The position numbers were made by a program, and so were the translations under genes. A stretch of 64,000 bases of DNA from an uncultured Shimia sp. Its GTDB lineage: Bacteria > Pseudomonadota > Alphaproteobacteria > Rhodobacterales > Rhodobacteraceae. How positions within the stretch are numbered: the stretch's first letter is position 1; each line of letters begins with the position of its first letter. The notes under the pieces are model-generated. The model saw nothing but the letters and a program-made list of their open reading frames with translations, was not told the DNA's origin and made no database searches. Location of the stretch: positions 124,001 through 188,000 of the forward strand of contig CALCOY010000015.1 in NCBI GenBank assembly GCA_937897325.1. The letters run 5' to 3'. Of this stretch, positions 9,514 through 18,184 are shown one piece after another.

Positions 9514-10191
9514 ATGAAGGAAGGCCCAGACATCGCGCGCATCGCTGCCCTGATCGGTGATCCGGCGCGCGCCAACATGCTGTCTGCACTGATGAGCGGG
9601 AAGGCCCTTACGGCAAGCGAACTCGCGGCAGAGGCGAACGTAACCCCCCAGACCGCCAGTGCGCATCTTTCCAAGCTGAGCGACAGCCAGCTTTTGTTAC
9701 CCCGCAAGCAGGGGCGACACAGATACTATGCCATCGCTGATGAACGGGTGGCCGAGGTGATCACCGGCCTTATGGGTCTTGCCGAGACGGCAGGTCACAC
9801 GCGCACCCGGACCGGTCCACGGGATGCCGCATTGCGCAAGGCGCGCAGTTGCTACAATCACCTCGCCGGTCACATGGGCACCCGGCTTTTCGATGGCCTC
9901 TGTAAGAAGGGTTACATCATCCGCGAACCCGATGGCGTAAGACTGTCCGAGGAAGGCCGCACGTTCGTAGCAGATTTCGGGATTGATCTGGGAACGCTGG
10001 CCAAGACCTCGTCACCTCTGTGCGGCGAGTGCCTGGATTGGAGCGAGCGTCGCTCGCATCTGTCGGGCAAATTGGGCCGCGCATTTCTGCGCCGGTTCGA
10101 GGATCTCGGCTGGGCCACCCGCGACCCTCAAAGCCGAGCCATACTATTCTCGGTCGAGGGGGAGCGTGCTTTCGAAGCACTTCTGGTCTGA
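9514..10191 (+). CDS. ArsR-family winged-helix transcriptional regulator
   Basis: 225 residues. The N-terminal 95 residues are an ArsR winged helix: DPARANMLSALMSGKALTASELA, then the recognition helix TPQTASAHLSKL, then the wing GRHRYYAI. The C-terminal half holds an SPLCGECLDWSERR segment seen in longer ArsR-like proteins that control efflux or redox genes. The two cysteines there could sense metal or redox state, which is inference. It is divergent from the secreted-protein gene, and the Slam-like gene converges on it nine bases beyond its stop. Confidence 0.85.
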   Translation: MKEGPDIARIAALIGDPARANMLSALMSGKALTASELAAEANVTPQTASAHLSKLSDSQLLLPRKQGRHRYYAIADERVAEVITGLMGLAETAGHTRTRTGPRDAALRKARSCYNHLAGHMGTRLFDGLCKKGYIIREPDGVRLSEEGRTFVADFGIDLGTLAKTSSPLCGECLDWSERRSHLSGKLGRAFLRRFEDLGWATRDPQSRAILFSVEGERAFEALLV

Positions 10192-10200
10192 TCGCGTAAC

Positions 10201-11469
10201 TCAGAAGTTGCGGCTGAACCCGATCTGGCATTCGCTTGCATCGTAGTCATAAAACGCGACGTTCGAGCTGTTGATCTGATGCGAGCAAAACAGAACCGGC
10301 GTGAACCCACGCCAGTTGATGGTGTTGTTTTGCAAGGTCAGATTGATGTTCAGAAACTCATCTTGGCGTTCCCTGGTGGTTTGCGGGAATAGATCCTTGT
10401 AGTCGCGCAATCCGACCTCAAGCCCCAGCCCCGTGGTCAGTCCGCCCGGCCATTCCCGGATCACGCGTCCAAAGACAGCCGCCCCGTCATAGCTCTGATA
10501 AAGCGCTTCGGGTGCGCTGTGGCTAAGCCGCAAGCCTGTGACAAACGTGAGATCCGCGCGGGCCGATGCGACAAGACCTACTTGTCCCGACATGAATGGC
10601 CCGTCCAGCGTCGATGATTTGTCATAGCGCCGTTCCTCATAGCGTGCCTCGACGAACAGACTGCTGGCTTGCGTTAGGCGACGGTCGGTTGAGAAACGCA
10701 GCCCGAAGGCCTGGTTGTGATCATTATCCTTCCGCCAGGTGCGTCGGGCATAGGGACCTATGGACCACTGATAGTCGGCCAAACGCCTTTCATAGGTCAT
10801 ACCAAAGCGCAGCGTGGCTGAATCGTGTATTTTGTTGTCGTATTTGGCGAGGTTTACGCCCCAGTCAAAGACAATCCGATCCCGCCCGGCAATAGGCCAT
10901 CTGTAGTAGCCCGACAGGCCAAAAAGCAGACCGATCCCGGATTCTGCCTGGCTGGTGATATCGAATGGCCCCCTGTCAGGATCATCGGGCTGGAAGATCT
11001 CGTTGGACGAACCGCGGTTCACATTGCTCGACGGCAAAAGCGCCAACTGTGTCGAAAACCCAAAGGGCTGTTCCCGCTCGATCATGTCCAGGAACCGGCG
11101 ATACCCTTTGCGAAGGTCGCGATCGCTATCGGTTTGCAAAAGACTTTCGAAATGATGCGCTGCTGCGTCAAATTCTCCGTTCAGAAGCAGGGTGTGCGCC
11201 AGTTCACGTCTTGCATTGATATAAGTCGGATCGCTGCGCAGTATGCTTCGAAAAACTGCGATGGCCTCGGCATATTGTCCATTGGCCTTAAGCACGCGGC
11301 CTCGGAAAAACGCGCGGTCCGCCTCACTTGGGTTCGTCGCATCCAAAAGCGCCTGGGCCTCGGCGATCCGACCGGCCGCAATTAGATCAACGATCGGGTC
11401 CGCGCCCACGGGCCCGGTGCTCAGCACAAGGATCGCCGCCAAAACGAGGCTGATCAAACGACGTGACAT
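10201..11469 (-). CDS. Slam-like outer-membrane protein (surface lipoprotein assembly modifier family)
   Basis: 422 residues from the ATG at 11469 (MSRRLISLVLAAILVL, a signal peptide ending VGA). Residues 25-140 are TPR-like helical repeats (ADRAFFRGRVLKANGQYAEA). From about 150 to the end the sequence is beta-strand-rich with alternating aromatic residues and ends ECQIGFSRNF, a terminal Phe typical of outer-membrane barrels. TPR plus a 14-strand barrel is the Slam layout; Slams move lipoproteins to the cell surface. The gene follows a lipoprotein gene by 47 bases, matching the usual Slam-substrate pairing. Family confidence is good; the transport role is inferred. Confidence 0.75.
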   Translation of the reverse strand: MSRRLISLVLAAILVLSTGPVGADPIVDLIAAGRIAEAQALLDATNPSEADRAFFRGRVLKANGQYAEAIAVFRSILRSDPTYINARRELAHTLLLNGEFDAAAHHFESLLQTDSDRDLRKGYRRFLDMIEREQPFGFSTQLALLPSSNVNRGSSNEIFQPDDPDRGPFDITSQAESGIGLLFGLSGYYRWPIAGRDRIVFDWGVNLAKYDNKIHDSATLRFGMTYERRLADYQWSIGPYARRTWRKDNDHNQAFGLRFSTDRRLTQASSLFVEARYEERRYDKSSTLDGPFMSGQVGLVASARADLTFVTGLRLSHSAPEALYQSYDGAAVFGRVIREWPGGLTTGLGLEVGLRDYKDLFPQTTRERQDEFLNINLTLQNNTINWRGFTPVLFCSHQINSSNVAFYDYDASECQIGFSRNF

Positions 11470-11516
11470 CTCACTATCTAGCCACGGCCCCTTCATTCGA
11501 CAGGGGCCGGTCGCTA

Positions 11517-12149
11517 TCAGGGGGTGGTTCTGGGTGTGCCGATAAGTCCGCCAACCAGAAGCGCATTCGCGTTTTCACCCGCAAAGGCCCCGACTACGCG
11601 TCTGTCGCCTATCACACCACGCATGTCGGCCTGCACACCGCGATAGCTGGCCGTTCCGCCAAGATCCGTGCCGGTGACCGTCCCGTTTACAGCAAATCCA
11701 CCCGCATTGCCCGTTACGGTGCCTGCATTGAAGTCGGCATTCAGGGCGATGTTTCCGCTCTGCCGATCCACATCATTGCCCACATAGGTGAGATCGTACT
11801 GCGCATCATAAGTGGCGGTCGCGGTCGTTGGCACAGCGCCCGGATCGCTGGCTGGCAGAATGCCCGCAACGCCGCGAAAGCGCGTGCTATTGGCAACGCG
11901 TCCATACTGATAACGGAATCCGAAGCGATCGCCCGTTTCGTTCCGAAACACCTCAATATCGCCATTTGTACCAATCCCGGAAAAGCCCTGATCCGGAACC
12001 GAACCGTCGGGGTTCAGCGTCACGATTTCGGCCTCGGGCGTAAAACCGGGGTCAATACCCGGTCCGCTTTGGAACCCGTCCCCGCTGCTGCAGGCGGACA
12101 GAAAAACAATTGGGAAGATGGTTGAAACTGCCGTGATGGATTTGGTCAT
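11517..12149 (-). CDS. Lipoprotein with TbpB-like beta-barrel, probable Slam substrate
   Basis: 210 residues. A lipoprotein signal ends in LSAC (Cys 19), followed by a Gly/Ser-rich linker. The C-terminal part carries repeated strands and ends in VVGAFAGENANALLVGGLIG, resembling the closing strands of the transferrin-binding-protein-B type barrel (GAFFGpxAxEvGGxf). Such lipoproteins are exported to the surface by Slam proteins, and a Slam-like gene lies directly downstream. A GAAGGGA ribosome site precedes the ATG. The ligand could be a heme or metal protein or a cell-surface partner; nothing here tells which. Confidence 0.7.
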   Translation of the reverse strand: MTKSITAVSTIFPIVFLSACSSGDGFQSGPGIDPGFTPEAEIVTLNPDGSVPDQGFSGIGTNGDIEVFRNETGDRFGFRYQYGRVANSTRFRGVAGILPASDPGAVPTTATATYDAQYDLTYVGNDVDRQSGNIALNADFNAGTVTGNAGGFAVNGTVTGTDLGGTASYRGVQADMRGVIGDRRVVGAFAGENANALLVGGLIGTPRTTP

Positions 12150-12488
12150 AATCGTCCCTTCGAAATAGAAAGTTCACAATTGGAGCATCTTCAGATGTAT
12201 GCAGGCCCTTCCCGTTGCGGTAGTGGCTGGATCTGCAGCAAGCCGGTTTCACATAGATGACCTTGCGTCAACTGTACTATTTATACGTGTCGTCGGGTCT
12301 CAAGAAATCAAAGGGTTATAAGAAAATTCGGCATGGTTGTGCGGCGTAGATCCCAGGTCGCCTTTGACCTGTATCGCCTCTCCAATCGGGTTCCATTCAT
12401 CGACCCTGCATCATGACGCGAAGTTGCCGCTTTGCGGTCTCGCCGATCTTGACTAACGTCGTTTGGAAAAGCCGAAGAGGGGGACGGC
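12150..12488. other. Divergent intergenic region (339 bp)
   Basis: This gap separates the leftward lipoprotein-Slam pair from the rightward FAD oxidoreductase. It must hold both promoters. I see no clear Fur-type palindrome, no intrinsic terminator and no convincing short reading frame. An AT-rich patch (CTGTACTATTTATACG, around 12273-12288) is the best candidate promoter DNA. Confidence 0.4.
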
Positions 12489-13877
12489 ATGAGCGATTTT
12501 GAAACCGACTATCTGGTGGTAGGAGCCGGGGCAACCGGCATGGCCTTTGTCGACACGCTGCTTGATGAAACGGATGCTCATATCACGATGGTTGATCGGC
12601 GTGACCGGCCAGGTGGTCACTGGAACGACACCTATCCTTTTGTTCGACTACACCAACCAGCCTCCTATTACGGCGTCGCCTCGACCGATCTAGGTCAGGC
12701 CAGGATCGACCAAAACGGCACCAACAAGGGCTATGAAGAACTTGCCTCGGCCCCGGAGATCAATGGCTATTTCCAGTCCGTGATGAAGGATCGGTTTCTG
12801 GCCTCGGGCCGGGTGAATTTTCTGCCTATGACGGAACATCGGGGCGGAGGCGATCTGCGTCACGTGCTGTCGGACAAGGCGATGTCGGTGAATGTGCGCA
12901 AGCGCGTGATCGACGCGCGCGTTTGTGAAAATGGGATCCCTCTGACGCATCAGCGCAAATTCGACGTGGCAGAAGGGGTCACCTGCATTCCTCCGAACTT
13001 CCTGCCGCACCACGCAAAGGATCACCAGCATTTCATGATACTGGGCGCGGGCAAGACCGGCATGGATTCCGTTGTCTGGCTTTTGGAAAGTGGGGCGCAG
13101 CCGGATCAGATCGGCTGGGTCGTGCCGCGTGATCCCTGGACGATCAACCGTGGCTTCAGCCAACCCAGCGGGGCATTCTATCAGGAAAACATGGGCGGTA
13201 TGGCCCGTCAGATGCAGGCCGTCGTCGATGCTGGCAGCGTCGACGAACTGGCCCTCGGCATGGAAGAGGCGGGGATCTGGATGCGTCTCGACCCGAACGT
13301 AACACCCCAGATCATGCATGGCCCCACCCTGTCCCGGGCCGAACTTCAGCGTCTGCAAGAGGTGCCCGACATCATCCGCATGGGCCATGTCCAAAGCATC
13401 GAATCCGACCGGATGACGCTGGCGCAGGGGACCCGGAGAGCCAAGCCGGGCACACTTTACATCGACTGCACGGCACGTGCGCTGGGACACAGCAATACAT
13501 GGCCGATTTTCACGGACGAACGCGTTGGTCTACAGATGATCCGTCTCTATCAGCCCACTTTCAGCGCCGCGCTTCTTGCCCGGATCGAAGCAATGCCGAT
13601 GAATGACAAGGCCAGGAACGCGCTCGCCCAGCCAGTGCCCATGACGGATGATGTCCAAAGCTGGATCCGCTCGCAGATCGTGACGCTTATGAACCAGAAC
13701 GCCTGGTCACAGGTGCCGGAATTGCGCGACTGGATCAAATCCTGTCGGCTTGACGGGTTCGGCCGTCCGTCAAGAGAGGTGGATCGCGATGATCCAGCCA
13801 ACAGGGCGCTCTTTGAACAGGTGCGCAACCTTTCCATGCCCGCTTTTGCAAACATGCAGAAACTTGCTGCTGCCTGA
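12489..13877 (+). CDS. FAD/NAD(P)-binding oxidoreductase (flavin monooxygenase-like)
   Basis: 462 residues. An N-terminal Rossmann motif, VVGAGATG (residues 10-17), binds FAD, and a second nucleotide-binding segment, ILGAGKTGMDS, lies near residue 183. The arrangement and the WNDTYPFVRLHQP segment resemble flavin-containing monooxygenases. GAAGAGGGGGACGGC before the ATG is a strong ribosome site. The substrate is unknown. It stands alone, followed by a 97-base gap before the phosphate acyltransferase fusion gene. Confidence 0.8.
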   Translation: MSDFETDYLVVGAGATGMAFVDTLLDETDAHITMVDRRDRPGGHWNDTYPFVRLHQPASYYGVASTDLGQARIDQNGTNKGYEELASAPEINGYFQSVMKDRFLASGRVNFLPMTEHRGGGDLRHVLSDKAMSVNVRKRVIDARVCENGIPLTHQRKFDVAEGVTCIPPNFLPHHAKDHQHFMILGAGKTGMDSVVWLLESGAQPDQIGWVVPRDPWTINRGFSQPSGAFYQENMGGMARQMQAVVDAGSVDELALGMEEAGIWMRLDPNVTPQIMHGPTLSRAELQRLQEVPDIIRMGHVQSIESDRMTLAQGTRRAKPGTLYIDCTARALGHSNTWPIFTDERVGLQMIRLYQPTFSAALLARIEAMPMNDKARNALAQPVPMTDDVQSWIRSQIVTLMNQNAWSQVPELRDWIKSCRLDGFGRPSREVDRDDPANRALFEQVRNLSMPAFANMQKLAAA

Positions 13878-13974
13878 GCAGCGATTGTAAAAGGCATATG
13901 AATTCTGGCCTATGCCCCTTGGTTGCGGCCCGCGCCGATCATACGATTCACTGTGGAACAACCAGGGTGCCCGA

Positions 13975-15354
13975 ATGAGTGTCGTTGAAGTCAACACGCC
14001 CTATGACGATCTGGTTGTCGGGATGGAGGCAGAGGCCACGCGCCTCTGCAGGGAAGAGGATCTGTTCGTTTTTGCGAACGCATCGGGCAATCTGAACGCG
14101 CTGCATCTGCCTGATCGTGACGGGGATGGCGACGGAAAGGCCGAAGGGATCGCCCCGGCGATGTGGCTGGCCTCTTTGATATCGGCCGTGCTGGGCAACA
14201 GCCTGCCAGGGCCGGGCACGACCTACAGGTCGCAAAGCCTCACTTTTGTTGGCACGGCACAGGCAGGCGACACTTTGGTCGCGCGTGTAAAGCTTGTCGA
14301 GAAGGGCCCGGACCTGACCGTTCGTTTTGAAACCGTGGTCGAACGATCCGATGGCCAGCGCCTGGTCGAAGGCGAGGCGGTCGTTGCTGCACCGGCCCAA
14401 CGGATCGAGGCGAATGCCGCAGATATCCCCGGCCTGACCGTGCGCCGTCATGTACATTTCGACGCGCTTCTTACACGGGCTGAAAACCTGCCGCCCATCC
14501 CGACGGCGGTCGTGGCACCTGAGGAGCCAGAAGCGCTTGCAGGCGCGATCCTTGGGGCCAGACACACGTTGATTGATCCGATCCTGATCGGGGCCGTCGA
14601 CAAGATCGCCAAAGCTGCCAAGATCGAAGGCGTCGATCTGGAAACCTACCAGATGGTTGACATCCCTGATCATTCAGGGGCTGCGGCCCATGCGGTTCGG
14701 ATGGTGCACGAGGGTCGGGCCAAGGCCATCATGAAGGGACATCTGCACACGGATGTTCTCTTGCGCCAGATCATCAAGCGCGACGGTGGCCTGCGCACGG
14801 GTCGTCGGCTCAGCCATGTGTTCGTCATGGACGTTCCTAGTCTGGAACACCTTCTGATGATCACCGACGCGGCGATCAACATCGCGCCCGATCTGATGGC
14901 CAAGGCCGATATCGTGCAGAACGCCATCGATCTTGCGCATGCGCTTGGCGTGGAACAGCCCAAAGTGGGTGTGCTTTCGGCCGTTGAGACTGTGAACCCC
15001 GCCATTCCTTCCACGCTCGATGCGGCGATCCTGGCCAAGATGGCGGATCGTGGGCAGATCAGGGGCGGGTTGGTCGACGGGCCGCTGGCGATGGACAACG
15101 CGGTGAACCTGGGCGCTGCGCGGACCAAGGGGATAACCTCGCTTGTCGCAGGCCGGGCTGAAATCCTCGCCGTTCCGAACATGGAGGCGGGCAATATGCT
15201 TGCCAAGGAACTGACCTTCCTGGCCCATGCGGAAAGTGCCGGGATCGTAATGGGAGCCGCCTGCCCGATCATCCTGACAAGCCGGGCAGATGACGACAAG
15301 GCACGGTTGGCATCCTGCGCTGTCGCGGCCCTCTTTGCGGCGACCGAAGAATGA
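13975..15354 (+). CDS. Bifunctional enoyl-CoA hydratase (MaoC-like) / phosphate acetyl- or butyryltransferase
   Basis: 459 residues from the ATG at 13975. The first 140 residues form a MaoC/hot-dog domain (ANASGNLNALHLPD near residues 35-48). Residues 165-455 form a phosphate acetyl/butyryltransferase domain (KAIMKGHLHTDVLLR, DGPLAMDNAVN). This fusion converts acyl-CoA plus phosphate to acyl phosphate and is usually followed by an acetate kinase, as here: the ATG of ackA overlaps the stop by four bases. A reading frame reaching 13912 is open, but the added residues are not conserved-looking. The natural acyl group is uncertain. Confidence 0.88.
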   Translation: MSVVEVNTPYDDLVVGMEAEATRLCREEDLFVFANASGNLNALHLPDRDGDGDGKAEGIAPAMWLASLISAVLGNSLPGPGTTYRSQSLTFVGTAQAGDTLVARVKLVEKGPDLTVRFETVVERSDGQRLVEGEAVVAAPAQRIEANAADIPGLTVRRHVHFDALLTRAENLPPIPTAVVAPEEPEALAGAILGARHTLIDPILIGAVDKIAKAAKIEGVDLETYQMVDIPDHSGAAAHAVRMVHEGRAKAIMKGHLHTDVLLRQIIKRDGGLRTGRRLSHVFVMDVPSLEHLLMITDAAINIAPDLMAKADIVQNAIDLAHALGVEQPKVGVLSAVETVNPAIPSTLDAAILAKMADRGQIRGGLVDGPLAMDNAVNLGAARTKGITSLVAGRAEILAVPNMEAGNMLAKELTFLAHAESAGIVMGAACPIILTSRADDDKARLASCAVAALFAATEE

Positions 15355-16478
15355 GTGTTCTTCTGACGCTGAATGCGGGCAGTTCGTCGGTCAAGTTTTC
15401 GATCTATGAAAACACAACGAACTTGCTAACAGGTCAGGTCGACAATCTTGGCCCGGCGGCGCGTCTGGTCATAGACGATACCAAAACCGAGATCGGCCCG
15501 GCAGATCACCCTGCCGCCCTATCGGCGATCCTGCGGGCCGCGGCACCTACGCTCACCGGGCGGGCCTTGGCAGGTGTCGGGCATCGGATCGTGCATGGCG
15601 GGGTCGAATTCCATCAGCCCACAATCCTGACGAGTGACGTGCTGCAACGGCTCGCGGCTCTCAACCCGCTCGCCCCGCTGCACCAACCTCATAACCTCTC
15701 AATGGTCGAAGCCGCCCGCAAAGTCTTCCCGGACGCCGTTCAGATCGGCTGCTTCGACACGGCTTTTCACCACGGACATCCATGGGTCAACGACACCTTC
15801 GCCCTGCCCAGGTCCTTCTATGATGAGGGGGTCCGGCGCTATGGCTTTCACGGCTTGTCCTACGACTACATCACCAGCGCTTTGGCGCGGGACTACCCCA
15901 ATCTGCATGAGGGCCGCGTGGTGGTCGCGCATCTGGGCAACGGGGCGTCCATGTGTGCGATCAGGGCAGGACAAAGCGTTGGCTCCACCATGGGGTTCTC
16001 CGCGCTTGACGGTTTGCCGATGGGCACCCGCTGCGGTCAGCTGGATCCGGGTGCCGTGCTTTATCTTCTGGGCAAGGGGCTTGGGCATACCGAGATCGAG
16101 ACGATCCTCTACCGCGAAAGCGGACTCAAGGGGCTCTCGGGGATCAGCAACGACATGCGCACGCTCCTGGCCAGCGATGCACCCGAGGCCGCGTAGGCCA
16201 TCGACTACTACGTCTTCCGTATTCAGCGCGAATTGGGTGCCATGACCGCCGTTCTGGGCGGCCTCGACGGCCTCGTCTTTTGCGGTGGGATCGGAGAGAA
16301 CGCGGCCCCGATCCGCGCCCGCGTGCTGCGTGGCATGGGATATCTGGGCCTTGTGATGGATGATGAAGCCAACGCTGACAACGGTCCACGCATCACGTCC
16401 GGTGCCATTCCCGCACTAGTCATTCCGACCGATGAGGAAAGCGTGATTGCAAAGGCTCTCTTGGCCGTCCTGGCCTAA
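15351..16478 (+). pseudogene. ackA: Acetate kinase interrupted by an in-frame amber codon
   Basis: The frame begins MSVLLTLNAGSSSVKFSIY, the acetate kinase phosphate-binding start, and continues through VAHLGNGASMCAI and GFSALDGLPMGTRCGQLDPG. A TAG at 16194-16196 stops it after 281 residues. The same frame runs on for 93 more codons with AIDYYVFRI and the conserved GGIGENAAPIR motif, ending at 16478. Without the TAG the protein would be about 375 residues, close to the family length of about 400. One base change (GAG or CAG to TAG) explains it. Truncation would remove part of the nucleotide-binding domain. It may be a real null, a suppressed stop or a sequencing error. Confidence 0.85.
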
Positions 16479-17797
16479 AGATACCGCCCCAGCAAACCGC
16501 GCAGATCCACCTTCGCGCCCAGCTTTGACGCCAGCAGAAAGATCCCGCCGAACTTGCGCTGCAAGAACAGCACGTCGATGGGCAAAGGCGGTAGGACAAA
16601 CCCGTCCTCGGCCAGTTGCATGCCCTGTTGCTGAAGGCGCCGCGACAATTCCGTCTGGGTGAAGTCGAAAGGCCTGTCAGTATCCAGCGCTTCAAAGACA
16701 AGGCGCATCATCTCAAGAATACTGTCCCGATGCCGTTGAGTTGTCTCGCCGTCGAAAAAGCCGATCTGGTGCGCGATCTCGCCCAGCGCATCCATATCCC
16801 TGCGCAACCCGGCTCGCATCAGATCGCGATACTGTCGGGCGATCATCTTGTCGATCCGCCGTGTGGCTCCGAAATCCAGAAGCACGATCTTCTGCGTTTC
16901 GGGATTGTAACGGTAGTTGGCAAAGTTGGGATCGGTCTGCATGAGGCCGAAGCTGAACAGCTCTTGCAACAGCAGGTCGATAAGATCGTAGGCGATGCGG
17001 TCCCGCTCATCCTGCGGCAGATTTCGGGTGTCTTCAATTGGCACGCCCGAAACGAAGGTCATGGCGAGGATGCCGTGCGTTGTCCAGTCTTCTTGCAGGC
17101 TGGGTAAAGCAAAACGGTCATCGCCCGCCAGCAGACCTTCGAACTCTGAAAGATATTGGCCCTCAAGCTGATAACGCGTCTCGTCATGAAGCTGTTGGCG
17201 CGCCTCTTCCAGATAGGGCGCCAGCTCGAATCCCTTCGACAGAAGGCCAGACATGCGGATCAGCGCGCCCACGTTCGCCACGTCGCTGTCGATGCTTTTG
17301 GCCACCCCGGGATATTGCACCTTTATGGCCAGATCGCGCCCGTCCTTGAGTTGGGCCCGATGGACCTGCCCGATGGAGGCCGCCGCAATCGGGCGGACAT
17401 CGAACTTTTTGAAGGATCGCAGCCAATTCTCTTGCCAGTTGTCATTCAGCACTTTCTTGAGTTGGCCGGGCGGCATGAAATGCGCATCCGCCCGCAGCCG
17501 CGCCATGATCTCTGCAAGTTCTGGGGGCAGCACCTCGCCCGTATCCATAGACACAAGCTGGCCCACTTTCATCGCAGCGCCACGCATCTTGGCAAGTTGA
17601 TCGGCCACGCGGGTCATATTGGCCGGGGTTATCAGCAGATTGCGGAAAGATGGCCGCCGCCCGCGTCCAAGCTCTGCCATCCCATTCAGCGCCATGTTCC
17701 CTGCCACACCCGCGGTCATTGACCCCAGGCGGCCCAGCCGCGCGACACGGCTCGAGGGCACTGGCAGCGCCCGACTTTGCGAACTGCCCTGCGTCAT
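16475..17797 (-). CDS. UbiB/AarF (ABC1) family atypical kinase
   Basis: 440 residues from the ATG at 17797; a TTG at 17845 is unlikely. The family KxGQ motif (MKVGQLVSMD, near residue 75) replaces the usual glycine loop. The AAASIGQVHRAQL A-loop, the invariant Lys in LAIKVQYPG, and the DPNFANY and LLDFGA catalytic segments are all present, so it should bind nucleotide. UbiB relatives support coenzyme Q synthesis or lipid transport at the membrane. Its stop overlaps the end of the ackA frame by four bases in convergent orientation. Confidence 0.88.
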   Translation of the reverse strand: MTQGSSQSRALPVPSSRVARLGRLGSMTAGVAGNMALNGMAELGRGRRPSFRNLLITPANMTRVADQLAKMRGAAMKVGQLVSMDTGEVLPPELAEIMARLRADAHFMPPGQLKKVLNDNWQENWLRSFKKFDVRPIAAASIGQVHRAQLKDGRDLAIKVQYPGVAKSIDSDVANVGALIRMSGLLSKGFELAPYLEEARQQLHDETRYQLEGQYLSEFEGLLAGDDRFALPSLQEDWTTHGILAMTFVSGVPIEDTRNLPQDERDRIAYDLIDLLLQELFSFGLMQTDPNFANYRYNPETQKIVLLDFGATRRIDKMIARQYRDLMRAGLRRDMDALGEIAHQIGFFDGETTQRHRDSILEMMRLVFEALDTDRPFDFTQTELSRRLQQQGMQLAEDGFVLPPLPIDVLFLQRKFGGIFLLASKLGAKVDLRGLLGRYL

Positions 17798-18184
17798 TTG
17801 CAATGTGCCCTGCGGCTTGCGAAAGTGCGAACCCGTTTGCGCCAAGTGCGACAGCCTGATCGTATGAGATGCCTCCGCATCAATTCCTTTGAGTCGCGTT
17901 CGGCCGGTCTAAATTTCTGCCGGATCGTGTCAAAGATCACGTGATCGCCCAACGCCATTTCTACGATGGCACTGATATCATGCCCGTTCAGATCGTTTCG
18001 GTGATGCATGCAGATGCTAGCTAGCTGCCTTCTCGGCCCTGGCAAGCGGTGCAGTGTCGACGGGCGTTGACAGTCTATTCCCCGCCTCCATATGATTTGG
18101 GTAAGCAACACGATTTCTGCGCAGACGGCGGGCCGCAAGGATGGTCCATCATCATGCCACCGGGTTGCGATAGGGAGGATCATC
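17798..18184. other. Divergent intergenic region upstream of the TRAP operon
   Basis: No gene is supported here. The region contains the palindrome GCTAGCTAGC at 18016-18025 and the sigma70-like promoter of the TAXI-TRAP operon (annotated separately). The rest shows no other clear element, and no promoter for the leftward kinase gene was identified. Confidence 0.45.
18067..18096 (+). promoter_or_regulatory. Near-consensus sigma70 promoter for the TAXI-TRAP operon
   Basis: The -35 hexamer TTGACA is at 18067-18072 and the -10 hexamer TATGAT at 18091-18096, with an 18-base spacer. Transcription would begin near 18103, giving a leader of about 80 bases before the ATG at 18185. The palindrome GCTAGCTAGC lies 42 bases upstream of the -35 and could be a regulator site. 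Confidence 0.65.

Noticed and set aside
11517-12125. 220-codon rightward frame opposite the lipoprotein gene
   Set aside because: The leftward frame has a lipobox, a ribosome site and a linked Slam-like gene; the rightward one has none of these.
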